Shown here: positions 8,827-18,000 of the stretch, piece after piece
Position numbering within the stretch: position 1 is the stretch's first letter
Layout of the letters: each line of letters begins with the position of its first letter
Source of the DNA: Streptomyces bicolor
GTDB lineage: Bacteria > Actinomycetota > Actinomycetes > Streptomycetales > Streptomycetaceae
Assembly: GCF_000719285.1 (NCBI RefSeq)
Contig: NZ_JOFS01000037.1
Location: 13,671 to 77,670, forward strand
Length of the DNA: 64,000 nt
Reading direction: 5' to 3'
Program-made: the position numbers and the translations under genes
The notes under the pieces: generated by a model
What the model saw: the letters and a program-made list of their open reading frames with translations, nothing else
The model's database searches: none
What the model was told of the DNA's origin: nothing

Positions 8827-9312
8827 ATGGTGACGTTGGAGCGGCTGCGGGCCGATCACGCGGATGCGCTGCTGGCCTTCGAGCGGGAGAACCGGGAGTA
8901 CTTCGCCCGGTCGATCCCGGATCGCGGGGACGCCTACTTCGACCCTGCCGGGTTCGCCGCCAGACACGAGGCACTGCTGGCCGAACAGGACGCCGGGATC
9001 TGCCACTTCCATGTCGTGCTCGACGGCGACGGGCACCTCGTCGGGCGGGTCAACCTGATCGACGTCGAGGACGGCTCCGCCGAACTGGGCTACCGCATAG
9101 GCGAGCGGGCGGCGGGCAAGGGGGTCGCCACGACGGCGGTGGCGGAGATGTGCCGGAGGGCGAGTACGGCGTACGGGCTGACGTCCCTGGTCGCGGTCAC
9201 CACCCTGGACAACCGCGCCTCCCGGGCCGTCCTGGAGAAGAACGCCTTCACCGCCGTCGGAGAGGTCACCATCGATGGCCGGCCGGGCATCCGCTATACG
9301 CGCTCGACCTGA
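8827..9312 (+). CDS. GNAT family N-acetyltransferase (RimJ/RimL-like)
   Basis: 161 residues of a single acetyl-CoA-dependent GNAT domain. The conserved core is readable: GRVNLIDVEDGSAELGYRI leads into the acetyl-CoA loop ERAAGKGVATTAV, then VAVTTLDNRASRAVLEKNAF typical of the RimJ/RimL branch. Substrates of that branch are N-terminal amino groups of ribosomal proteins, or small amines and antibiotics; the actual substrate is unknown. No Shine-Dalgarno is present and a -10 element lies just upstream, so translation is probably leaderless. Confidence 0.82.
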   Translation: MVTLERLRADHADALLAFERENREYFARSIPDRGDAYFDPAGFAARHEALLAEQDAGICHFHVVLDGDGHLVGRVNLIDVEDGSAELGYRIGERAAGKGVATTAVAEMCRRASTAYGLTSLVAVTTLDNRASRAVLEKNAFTAVGEVTIDGRPGIRYTRST

Positions 9313-9378
9313 CCGCCGCCGCGTCGCCCCGAGCGCTGCGGTGGCTGCGTTGTCAGTACCGCCGTCTACGGTGCGGTC

Positions 9379-10164
9379 ATGTCGTTTTCCCTGCCCGATG
9401 GACTGCCTCCCGGCCGGTTCCTGTCGCATGGTCCCGTACGTCTGTGGGTCTCTGGCGAATTCCCTGACGACGTCGAACAGCTGTGGCCTCGCCTGCTGAG
9501 CCAGCAAGGAACACCCGGTGTGGTTCCCCTCCTGTGCCGGCCCGACTCCATGGGAAGGCCTGTCAGCCTGGATCACATCGACGCCGTCCGCCTCGACGAC
9601 GTACTGGCCACGGACTTCGCCGAGTACCGCCGCAGGAGGCTGCCGTTCTGGGCGGACCCGACGCCGGCTCCGGTGCCTGAAGGAATCGAGCCGTGGCCGC
9701 ACGACCCCGGGCCGCCCTTCGAACAGTGGCCGGGCCTGGCACCGCAGGTGCCGATCACGTCCACGGACCCGACGCCCGGGGAGGCTGCGTCAAGTCTGCT
9801 GGCCGGGCTCATCGAGACGGGCCGGTTCGGGCTGGAGGAGTGTCACCTCGTTCTCGTCCCGGCCCACCGCGGCAGCGATGCCCTGGCGTTGACCGGCCGG
9901 CCTGCGGGAGCACCACTGCCTCTTCTGTGTGCACTCCTACGGAGCTGGGAGCATCGCTTCGGCGCCCAGGTCGTGGCGGTGTTCGGCGGCGAGCTGCACG
10001 TCTCGGTCACGAGGCCTCCCGTCGAAGCGGAGCACGCGGACCTGCTCGCCTTGGAGCACGTGCTTTCCACTGCGAACAACATCGTCGATGACCCACCCAC
10101 GCCGTTCCCCGAGTACGCGACGGGCCTTGTGGGGCGGGCGGCCTGGTCGTTCTGGTGGGACTAG
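9379..10164 (+). CDS. DUF4253 domain protein
   Basis: 261 residues, soluble, no signal peptide or membrane segment. The C-terminal half (about 150-261) matches the DUF4253 pattern as I remember it: CHLVLVPAHRGSDALALTG, LLRSWEHRFGAQVVAVFGGELHVSV and LEHVLSTANNIVDD. The Pro-rich N-terminal part includes the small strand-rich segment FLSHGPVRLWVSGEF. Function unknown; DUF4253 proteins are common in actinomycetes. It is a single gene with a separate promoter region to the next operon. Confidence 0.7.
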   Translation: MSFSLPDGLPPGRFLSHGPVRLWVSGEFPDDVEQLWPRLLSQQGTPGVVPLLCRPDSMGRPVSLDHIDAVRLDDVLATDFAEYRRRRLPFWADPTPAPVPEGIEPWPHDPGPPFEQWPGLAPQVPITSTDPTPGEAASSLLAGLIETGRFGLEECHLVLVPAHRGSDALALTGRPAGAPLPLLCALLRSWEHRFGAQVVAVFGGELHVSVTRPPVEAEHADLLALEHVLSTANNIVDDPPTPFPEYATGLVGRAAWSFWWD

Positions 10165-10382
10165 GCACGACGGCGGGGACACACAGCCGTTCCAAAAGTC
10201 CGAGTTAACCGGGGTAACGCCACAGCTCAGACACGGTTCGATGTAGTAAGCGCATACCGACCACTCAGTTTGGTGAAACCCTCGCACATGGCCGGTACCG
10301 CGCAGTAACGTGCAAGGCTCGCCTGCCCCCCACCTCCCTGCGGTCCACCGCACCGGACCCGAGCCACGCAAGGAGTACCGGG

Positions 10383-10907
10383 ATGTCCTCCCCGTACCAC
10401 CCGTACGACCCGCACGACAGGCACGACAGGCACGACACGTTCTCGCCGTACCCGCGGTACCCGGCCCCCTCGGCGACTACGTCCCCGTCGTATGCCACCT
10501 ACCCGTGGCAAACCCCCACCCCGCCGGAACCAGCCACGCCCCCACGCCACCGAACCCCGGACCACCCGCCCCTCGGGCACCACAGCGACCTGCGGGTCCT
10601 GCGCACCGCCTACCGCTGGCAGCGGCGCGTGGCGACGCTCACCGCGCTCGGGTACTTCATCCTCTTCCTGATCCTGTCCGCCTTCGCGCCCGGGTTCATG
10701 ACGAGCACGGTCAGCGAGGGGATGCCCGTCGGCCTGCTGCTCGCGCTGCTCCAACTGCCCGTCACCTGGCTGGCGATATGGCTGTACGAGCACACGGCGA
10801 GCCGTTACGTCGACCCGCTCGCGGACCGCATCCGCAAGGAGGCCGCGGTGGACGCCAAGCGGGAGGCCGGCAAGCGGGACGCGGGCGGTTGGGAGGCCGG
10901 GCGATGA
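10383..10907 (+). CDS. DUF485 membrane protein, partner of the downstream symporter
   Basis: 174 residues. The first 65 are a His/Pro/Asp/Tyr-rich cytoplasmic tail with repeats of DRHD/DPHD. DUF485 follows, with two membrane segments (YFILFLILSAFAPGFM and LLLALLQLPVTWLAIWLY) and a charged C-terminus. DUF485 proteins (YjcH in E. coli) are co-encoded with ActP-type acetate permeases. The ATG has a good AAGGAG 8 nt upstream, and the stop overlaps the symporter start (10904-10907). Confidence 0.85.
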   Translation: MSSPYHPYDPHDRHDRHDTFSPYPRYPAPSATTSPSYATYPWQTPTPPEPATPPRHRTPDHPPLGHHSDLRVLRTAYRWQRRVATLTALGYFILFLILSAFAPGFMTSTVSEGMPVGLLLALLQLPVTWLAIWLYEHTASRYVDPLADRIRKEAAVDAKREAGKRDAGGWEAGR

Positions 10908-12514
10908 CGGACTTCAGCGGAGACGCGCAGGCGATGTCGCTGGTCGCGTTCTGTGCCGTGGCCACGATCACCCTGCTGTTGTGCGTGATGATGGGCCCGG
11001 ACGGGGACGACCTCGACGAGTTCTACACGGGCTACAGCTCCCTGTCCCCCATGCGCAACGGACTGGCCATCGCGGGCGACTACATCAGCGCGGCGACCGT
11101 GCTGGGCACGACCGGCGTCGTCGCGCTGTGCGGCTACGACGGCATCGTGCTGGCGCTGAGCACGGCGCTGTCCCTGATGCTGCTGATGTTCCTGCTGGCC
11201 GAACCCCTGCGCAACGCGGGCCGGTTCACGATGGGTGACGCGCTGGCACGCCGGATGCCGGGGCGCGGGGTGCGGGTCGCGGCGTGCGCGGTGACGCTGG
11301 CCGCGCTGGTGCCGCTGATGCTGGTTCAGCTGGCCGGGACCGGGCAACTGCTGGCGTTCATCCTCGGGTTCTCGGGCGACTCCCTGAAGACGGGGTGCAT
11401 CGTCGGGCTGGGTGTGCTGATGATCAGTTACGCGGCGATCGGCGGGATGAAGGGCACGGCCCTCATCCAGATCCTGAAGATGGTGATGCTGCTCGGGTCG
11501 GGGGCCGTCGTCGCCGTACTGGTGCTGCGCCGGTTCGACTGGGATCCGGGCGCGCTGTTCGACGCGGCGGCCCAGCAGAGCGGGGTGGGTTCGGCGTTCC
11601 TGGAGTCGGGGCTGCAGTTCGCGGGCGGTCCGCATCCTCGCCTCGACATGATCAGCTCACAGCTCGCGGTCGTCCTCGGCGGCGCGGTGCTGCCGCACAT
11701 CACCATGCGTATGTACACGGCGAGCGGCGCGCGTCAGGTGCGGCGGTCCATGTCCTGGGCGGTGTCCAGCGTGGCCGTGTTCGTGCTGGTGATCACGGTG
11801 GTCGGCTTCGGCGCGACGGCGCTGATCGGGCGGGAGGCGATCGCCGGGGCGGATCCGCAGGGCAACACGGCGTATCTGCTGGGGTCGCGGGCCGCCTTCG
11901 GCGCGGACATCTCGACCGCGGAGAGCCTGCTGTTCACGGCGGTCACGACGGCCATCTTCCTGACCGTGCTCGCCTCGGTCGCCGGCATGATCCTCGCCTG
12001 CGCGAACTCCCTCGCCCATGACCTGTTCGCCACGCGGGTACGGGAGCTGTCCGGGCGCCGCGAGATGACGGTGGCGCGGCTGTCGGCGCTGGCGGTCGGC
12101 GTCCCGGCGATCGTGCTGGCGACCATGGTCCAGCACCGCAGCCTGCAGCCGCTGGTGACCCTGTCCTTCACCCTCGGCGCCTCCGCCATCGCCCCGGCCC
12201 TCGTCTTCAGCCTCTTCTGGCGCCGGTACACACGCACCGGCCTGCTGTGGACCCTGATCGGCGGTTCGGCGGTGGTGCTGATCCTGATGCCGGGGACCAA
12301 CCTGGTGTCCGGCTCGCCGGTCTCCGCCTTCCCCGACGCCGACTTCAACTGGTTCCCCTTCACCACACCCGGGCTCGTGTCGATTCCGGCCGGGTTCCTC
12401 TTCGGATGGCTGGGGACGGTCGTGTCGGGGCGCGGGAAGGTGGAGGAGCAGCGGCGGCAGTACGAGGCCGTGGAGGGGTGGATTCTGGCGGGGGCGGTGC
12501 GCAGGGGGAGTTGA
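10904..12514 (+). CDS. Sodium/solute symporter, acetate (ActP-like) type
   Basis: A cation-coupled monocarboxylate (probably acetate) importer of the SSS family with about 13 membrane segments in 536 residues. Family motifs include GLAIAGDYISAATVLGTTG, LISYAAIGGMKGTALIQILKM and ILACANSLAHDLF. The start is ATG 10904, which overlaps the DUF485 stop by four bases. Frames extending further upstream run through the DUF485 gene and are not real. Compared with E. coli ActP the N-terminal signal-like segment is reduced. Pairing with DUF485 supports the acetate assignment; the exact substrate is inferred. Confidence 0.87.
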   Translation: MTDFSGDAQAMSLVAFCAVATITLLLCVMMGPDGDDLDEFYTGYSSLSPMRNGLAIAGDYISAATVLGTTGVVALCGYDGIVLALSTALSLMLLMFLLAEPLRNAGRFTMGDALARRMPGRGVRVAACAVTLAALVPLMLVQLAGTGQLLAFILGFSGDSLKTGCIVGLGVLMISYAAIGGMKGTALIQILKMVMLLGSGAVVAVLVLRRFDWDPGALFDAAAQQSGVGSAFLESGLQFAGGPHPRLDMISSQLAVVLGGAVLPHITMRMYTASGARQVRRSMSWAVSSVAVFVLVITVVGFGATALIGREAIAGADPQGNTAYLLGSRAAFGADISTAESLLFTAVTTAIFLTVLASVAGMILACANSLAHDLFATRVRELSGRREMTVARLSALAVGVPAIVLATMVQHRSLQPLVTLSFTLGASAIAPALVFSLFWRRYTRTGLLWTLIGGSAVVLILMPGTNLVSGSPVSAFPDADFNWFPFTTPGLVSIPAGFLFGWLGTVVSGRGKVEEQRRQYEAVEGWILAGAVRRGS

Positions 12515-12611
12515 GCGGGGGACCGGGTGACTGCCACGGGGTGGACCGTCGCCCGGCCTTCGGGTCACTCGCCGTGGGCGGACCGCGTCCCGGCGCCCAG
12601 GACTTCGGATG

Positions 12612-13730
12612 TCACTCGCCGGAGGCGGACTGCATCTCGGCGTCCGGGTCCTCGCCTGTCTCCGACCGCGGTTGATTACCGCGGGCGCGCAGCAGGTCCG
12701 CCCGGGCGTAGGTGAGATGGGCCACCGCCTTGATGATCGCGGCCGCGCCCGCGGTGACGCCCGAGGTGAGGCCCGCGATCGCCACGATGACCTGCGCGGT
12801 CTCGGAGGCGTCGAAACCAAGGGGGTGGGGCTCGTCCAGCAGGGGCCGGGCGGCGAGGAAGGCGATGGCGTATCCGAGCAGGGCCACCGCGGCGAGGAGG
12901 GCCATCTCGCGCAGGGGCCTTGCGGGGTCCGCGCGCTGTACGGAAGTGCTGGGGACGTGGTGGCGTCCTCGGCCTCTCAGCACCGCACCCGCCACCGCAC
13001 CCATGGCGGCCGCCACCACGGCGGCGACGGCCACCTGCGCCGCGGACACGCCCCCGCCGTCGGACACGGAGTCCCGGGTGAGGACCAGCCCGGCGAGAGC
13101 CAGGATGCAGCACATCAGCACGAAGGTGATCAGCCGGGCGGCACCGCTGAACAGCGGCGGCCTGTCGTCCGGCGTCGCACCGCGGTTGGGGTGCACCTCG
13201 CCGTCCCGGATGCCGCCCCGCAGCCGTAGCGGACTGCCCACCTCGCCGCCCGACAGCAGCACCAGCACCTTGAAGTGATCGCCACGGTCGAGCGGCACGC
13301 GCGGCAGGCGCAGCCGGTTGCCATGGTGGCCGAAGCCCTGATTCGGGGTGAAGTGGTCCATCAGATGGACGAGGCCGGGCGGCCGGGTGACCGAGACACC
13401 CCGGACGGTGCGGTCGGTGAACACGACGGTGAGGCCGTGCTGTTCGTAGCCCGTGTAGTCGTCAGGTCCGATGCTCTGCGTGCCGTCGTTCTCGACGCGC
13501 AGCAGCACGAGGGTCGCGTCGCCGGTGTGCGGTATCTCGTCGAACAGGCCCAGCCGGGCCCCGGCCCCGCTCCGCCGTACGTCGCCCAGCGGGCTGTCCA
13601 GCTGCACCCGGTAACCGATCCGCTTGCGACGCGGCACCCGGCGTTCGTACCAGGCCGTGGCGACCGAGGCGACGACACCCACGACGACCGCCACAACAGC
13701 CACGACATCCTGCGCGCTCAGCCAGTCCAC
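12612..13730 (-). CDS. Unrecognised membrane protein with N-terminal anchor and beta-rich domain
   Basis: 372 residues with no family I can name. One N-terminal membrane segment (about 8-27) is followed by a basic patch ERRVPRRKR. A soluble, strand-rich domain (about 40-190) contains ATLVLLRVENDGTQSI, TVVFTDRTVRGVSV and the ligand-like segment HFTPNQGFGHHGNRLRLP. Then come four membrane segments (about 200-350) and a charged tail. The soluble part resembles an immunoglobulin-like or jelly-roll fold by pattern only. It stands alone between the symporter operon and the toxin/immunity block; stop at 12612, ATG at 13730. Confidence 0.65.
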   Translation of the reverse strand: MDWLSAQDVVAVVAVVVGVVASVATAWYERRVPRRKRIGYRVQLDSPLGDVRRSGAGARLGLFDEIPHTGDATLVLLRVENDGTQSIGPDDYTGYEQHGLTVVFTDRTVRGVSVTRPPGLVHLMDHFTPNQGFGHHGNRLRLPRVPLDRGDHFKVLVLLSGGEVGSPLRLRGGIRDGEVHPNRGATPDDRPPLFSGAARLITFVLMCCILALAGLVLTRDSVSDGGGVSAAQVAVAAVVAAAMGAVAGAVLRGRGRHHVPSTSVQRADPARPLREMALLAAVALLGYAIAFLAARPLLDEPHPLGFDASETAQVIVAIAGLTSGVTAGAAAIIKAVAHLTYARADLLRARGNQPRSETGEDPDAEMQSASGE

Positions 13731-13820
13731 GGTGCCTCAACTCACGTACGGTGCCGGGCGGTTCCCGTCCCCTCCTTGCCCGAACGTACCGGCCCGCAAC
13801 CCGCGTCGCTCACTCACCGC

Positions 13821-14708
13821 TCACTCCAGCGCCGCCTGCCGGGTCAGCGTGATCAGGCTGTTGCGCATCTGGTCCATGTTCTTGCGCACCTCGTCCCACA
13901 TCTTCCCGTGCTCGAGCAGCACCCGCTCCGTCTCCTCGGCGATGTCGTCCGCGCGCCGCTGGGCCTGCGCGAGCACCGCCGTCGCGTGCGCCCGCGCCTC
14001 CTCCTGCAACCGCTTCGCCGAGGCCTCGGCGTCCGCCAGCACCAGCTCCGCCTCGGCCACCGAGGCCTCGGCCCGCGCCTCCCGCTCCACCTCCGACGCC
14101 CTCAGCGCGGCCGCCCGCTCCTCGGCCTCCCGCTCCACCTCGGCCAACCGCTCGGCCTGCTCCTCGGCCTGCCCGGCGAGCAACCCGTTGGTGCGCAGCC
14201 GCACCTCGCGCAACGGTCCGAGCACCTCTCCGCGCCCCTCCTTCAACGCGCGCTTGGCGGCGAGACGGATCTCGCCGGCCTCGGCGCGGGCCGCCAGCAA
14301 CCGCTGACGGACGTATTCGTCGGCCTCGGCGCTCACGGCATCGGCGTGCGCCTGCGCCGCATCCCGCACGCCGTCCGCGTACGTCTGCGCCTCCTCCACC
14401 ATGCTCCGCGCCTCCTGCCGCGCCCTCTCCCGCACGGCCGCGGCCTCCTCCTCCACCAGCTCGAAGAGGCGCCGCGCGCCCTCCCCGAGCGTCTCGTAGG
14501 TCTGCGGGGCGAGTTGCGCCACCGTCTCCCGCAGCCGCTCCGCCTCCTCCTCCATCTCCCTGGCGAGGACGGTGAGCCGGGCGGCCCGTTCCCAGGCGGC
14601 GTCCCGGTTCTGGAAAAGGGCGTCGACGTAGGCGTCGACCTGGTCGGGACGGTAGCCACGCCCCCGTACGACCACGAAAGCGTGGTGCGAACCCGGTGCG
14701 CTGCTCAT
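13821..14708 (-). CDS. DivIVA-like coiled-coil protein
   Basis: 295 residues, almost wholly alpha-helical. The N-terminus VVVRGRGYRPDQVDAYVDAL matches the lipid-binding start of DivIVA-domain proteins. From about residue 40 to 285 there is a continuous Glu/Ala/Arg-rich coiled coil with almost no helix breakers. Relatives in Streptomyces are often labelled 'cellulose-binding protein', which the sequence does not support. A role in scaffolding or polar growth is an inference. It lies just downstream of the deaminase/SUKH genes but is separated from them by a strong terminator, so it is probably a separate transcript. AT-richer bases 14735-14770 are its likely promoter. Confidence 0.75.
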   Translation of the reverse strand: MSSAPGSHHAFVVVRGRGYRPDQVDAYVDALFQNRDAAWERAARLTVLAREMEEEAERLRETVAQLAPQTYETLGEGARRLFELVEEEAAAVRERARQEARSMVEEAQTYADGVRDAAQAHADAVSAEADEYVRQRLLAARAEAGEIRLAAKRALKEGRGEVLGPLREVRLRTNGLLAGQAEEQAERLAEVEREAEERAAALRASEVEREARAEASVAEAELVLADAEASAKRLQEEARAHATAVLAQAQRRADDIAEETERVLLEHGKMWDEVRKNMDQMRNSLITLTRQAALE

Positions 14709-14858
14709 CCTGGAACCCCTCTCCGCCGGGGATACGAAAATGATGATTTAGCGCACATCTTGATGTATAGGGCGGAAGCGTTCATAACGCGACACTCCGC
14801 GCGCGGGGCACGGGCAGGGGCGCTGAGGCCCGCAGGAAAAGCGCGTACGGGCGCATAC

Positions 14859-14902
14859 GAAAGGGCCGGCTCCCGGTCGCACAACCGGGAGCCGGCCCTT
14901 TC
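14859..14902 (-). terminator. Strong intrinsic-type terminator of the deaminase/SUKH operon
   Basis: A perfect 19-bp inverted repeat (14859-14877 with 14884-14902; arm GAAAGGGCCGGCTCCCGGT) with a 6-nt loop lies downstream of the 15056 stop. The A/T-richer stem ends (gaaa/tttc) fit a terminator usable on either strand. Confidence 0.8.
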
Positions 14903-14924
14903 ACACCTGCACGCCGCCCTCAGC

Positions 14925-14999
14925 GGCAGCCGGGTGATGTCACGTCACATGGAAGTGCCGAGTGAGGTCACCTCGCGGCGGGCAGCCGGGTGACGTCAC
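14925..14999. repeat. Direct repeat with GTGACGTCAC-like palindromes
   Basis: GGCAGCCGGGTGATGTCAC (14925-14943) recurs as GGCAGCCGGGTGACGTCAC (14981-14999), 18 of 19 identical. The second contains the palindrome GTGACGTCAC and the first is followed by another GTCAC. It lies between the 1008-codon gene and its terminator; apart from these the 347-base gap 14709-15055 holds no gene. Confidence 0.55.
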
Positions 15000-15055
15000 C
15001 CCGCGGCGGGCGGAGGCAGCAGAGCGGAGGCACCTCGTGGCGCAGCCGCACGGCG

Positions 15056-18000
15056 TCACAGCAGCCCGTCCCACATCTGCTCCAGCAGCACCGACCACCA
15101 GCTCTCCGGCGAGCCGAGCGCCGCCGGGTCCAGGGAGGCGAGCTGCGCCTGGAAATCGACGGTCCAGCGGCCCGCCTGCTCCTGGTTCAGACCGAAACGA
15201 AGACGCCACATCCGGCCCAGCAGCGCCAGACAGCGCTGGAACTCGGGCAGACCCGTGTTCACGAACTGCGGCGGTACGGGCGCACCGCCCGGCCCCGCCT
15301 CCACCGGCACGGCAACGATGTTCGCCGTCCCGTACTGCACACACAGCGCCTTGCCGAAGTCGCTGCCCATGACGAGGTACGACCCCGCGTCCGACGCCGG
15401 CTGCACCCCGCGCTCCCGCGCCAGCTCCGCCAGCGTCGGAACGGGCCGCCCCGGCTGGGCCTGCGCCCAGAAGAACGGGCCGATGTCCATCGGGAGCCCG
15501 CCGACGACGAGGCTGTGCGCCACGACCGGCGGCACGCCCTGCCTGGACACGGCGGCCTGCTCGAACCGGAAGATCCCCGGCCCGAACGCCGCCGCCAGCT
15601 CCTGCGCCACACCCTCCGGCGGAATCGGCGGCGCCGACTGAACCTGCGGCAACGGGGCGCGCACCGGCGCCGGCCGGGCGGGCCCGTCGGCCACCTGGTG
15701 CAACTCGCCCTGGTGGGCCAGCAGTTGCCGCATGCCCTGCTGCCGGCTCGCGTGATCCGTGCCGTACGGCGCGATGGACGTGATCCGCGCCTGCGGCCAC
15801 TGCTCCCGGATCATCCGCGCGCAGTACGCACCCGGCAGCTCACACGACTCCAACTCCGTGTGCAGCTCCAGCACCTGGTCCGACGGCACGTTCATGCCGC
15901 GCAGCTCATGGAAGATCTGCCACTCCGGGTGCGGCGTACCGGGCGCCGAACGCCGGATCAGCTGCTGCTCCGACCCGTCCTGCGCGCGGTAGCGGAGAAC
16001 GGCCTGGTAGCCGGGGCCGACGGTCGGCTGGCCGGTGGGCTGCTGGGGGTAGCCGTAGGCCGGGGGTTGGCCCGGGGCGGAGGGCTGGGCCGGGATGGGC
16101 GCCGGGGCGGGGTGGCCGGGGTGGCCTGCCTGCCCGGGCTGACCCGGCTGACCGGGTGGCGGCGGTACGGCGCCCGGCGGCATAGGGGGCTGCGGGGTGG
16201 CCGGGGGCATGCCGGGGGCACCCGGAGCACCAGGCGGGTTGGGGGCGGGAGGCATCCCCGGAGCGCCGGGGGCGGCGGGGACGCCAGGTGCGCCTGCCAT
16301 GCCGGGTGCGCCAGGGGGTGGCGGCATGCCCGGAGCGCCGGGGGCGCCGGGTGCCCCGGGAACGCCAGGAGCCTGCGGCGGCGGAGGGACACCGGGGCCG
16401 CCCACCGGGGGCGCGGCCAGCACCGTCTCCGCATGGTGAACGGCACCCCGAGCGCCGCCCGCGGAGCCCTGGGCGCCAGGCCCACCGGGGATGCCGGGGG
16501 CGCCGGGAGCCTGCGGGGCACCCGGAGTGCCGGGTGCGCCCGGGCCACCGGGGACGCCGGAAGGCTGGTGAGCGCCAGGCATTCCGGGGCCACCCGGAGC
16601 AGCACCGGGCGGATTGGGGACGCCAGGCGGAGTCTGCGCACCCGGAACACCAGGCGTACCCGGCCCACCCGGAGGCTGCGGCAGACCGCCCAGCTGACTC
16701 GGGTCGGCCAGCACCGTCGCGGCATGGTGAACAGCGCCCGGAGGCGTACCGGGCGGATTCGGCGCGCCAGGCATGCCCGGAGCACCGGGACCACCGGGAG
16801 CACCGGGCGGCTGCGGAGCGCCAGGCCCATTCGCACCCCCAGGCCCCTGCGGCGCACCCGGACCCGCAACACCCTCAGGCCCGTCCGGCCCCAACGCCGA
16901 CACGAGCTGCGTCGGAACGTACCCACCCGCAGGCGCGCCCGGCGCACCCGGAACGGACGGCGGAGGAGGAGGCGTACTCCCCGCCCGCGCGCCAGGCGTC
17001 CCCGGCGCACCCGGCGGCGGAGGCGGCGTCGCCCCACCCCGCGCGCGCGGCGGAGGCGCCGCCTTGCTGGTCGCCGCATCGGCGATGTCCCCGGCGTTCG
17101 GCGCGAGCGGCCGCCCCGGAGCACCCGGAGCACCCGGAGCTTGCGGATAGCCGTACGACGGCGCACCCGGCGCAGGCGGAGGCGGCGGCGGGGCACCCGG
17201 CCCCGCAGCAGGAGCCCCCGGAGGCGGCGTCCCCGGCACACCCGCACCCTGCGGATAGCCGTACGACGGCCCACCCGGCACCGGCGGAGGCGTGCTGCCC
17301 TGCGGCGCACCACCCGGCGCACCCGGCGCGTTCGGACCGTCGAGCCCAGGATCGGCCGCCGGAGGCGGAACCTGGACGCCACCCGACAGCAGTGCCGTCT
17401 TGGCATCCCTCGACGCGGCGTCGTCACCACTCAACGGCGGCGCGAACACCGTCTCCGGCAACGGCACGGAACGATCCTCAAGGCCATCGGCACTGGTGTC
17501 CGTCCCGGCCCACGGAGTCGCGCCTTCGGGCACACCCGGCACCGCACCGGGCGCAGGCCTCGACGAAGCTCCACCCGTAAAACCACCAGAGGCACCCGAG
17601 CCACCGTCAGAACGGCCAGGACTGTCAGAACCGCCGGAACCGGCCCCCGCCCCGGACCCCGCGTCCGCGGCCCCGCCATCCCGCCGCTGATCCGCGATCC
17701 CCAACTTGTCCGCCGCCTCCTGCAACCACTCCGGCGGCGTCAGCAAGAACGACGTCTGATTCAGATCCACCCGAGCCGGAGCAATCGGCGCCGACTGCGC
17801 GGCCGCTCCCCCACGGCCGTACTCCTCCTCGTACCGGCGAATCACCTCACCCACCGGCAACGACGGCCACAACGTGGCCTCCCCGCTGTCCCGGGCGAGC
17901 ACCAGCCGCTGCCCGCCCCCCTCCGAACGCGGCCCGTCCGCACGGTCCTCGGCCCACACCACGAACCCGAGCTCGAACTCCCGCACCCGCACCTCACGAT

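Noticed and set aside
10310..10903. A long N-terminal extension of the acetate-type symporter
   Set aside because: The frame runs through the DUF485 gene and gives Pro/Arg/His-rich text; the ATGA overlap at 10904 and the family N-terminus mark the true start.
13821..14708. Cellulose-binding function often assigned to this coiled-coil family
   Set aside because: There is no signal peptide or carbohydrate-binding module; the sequence is DivIVA-like coiled coil throughout.
16000..17300. DNA-level tandem repeat or assembly artefact in the Gly-X-Pro coding region
   Set aside because: The codons vary between copies and the reading frame stays open on the minus strand, so it is a coding low-complexity region rather than a simple DNA repeat.
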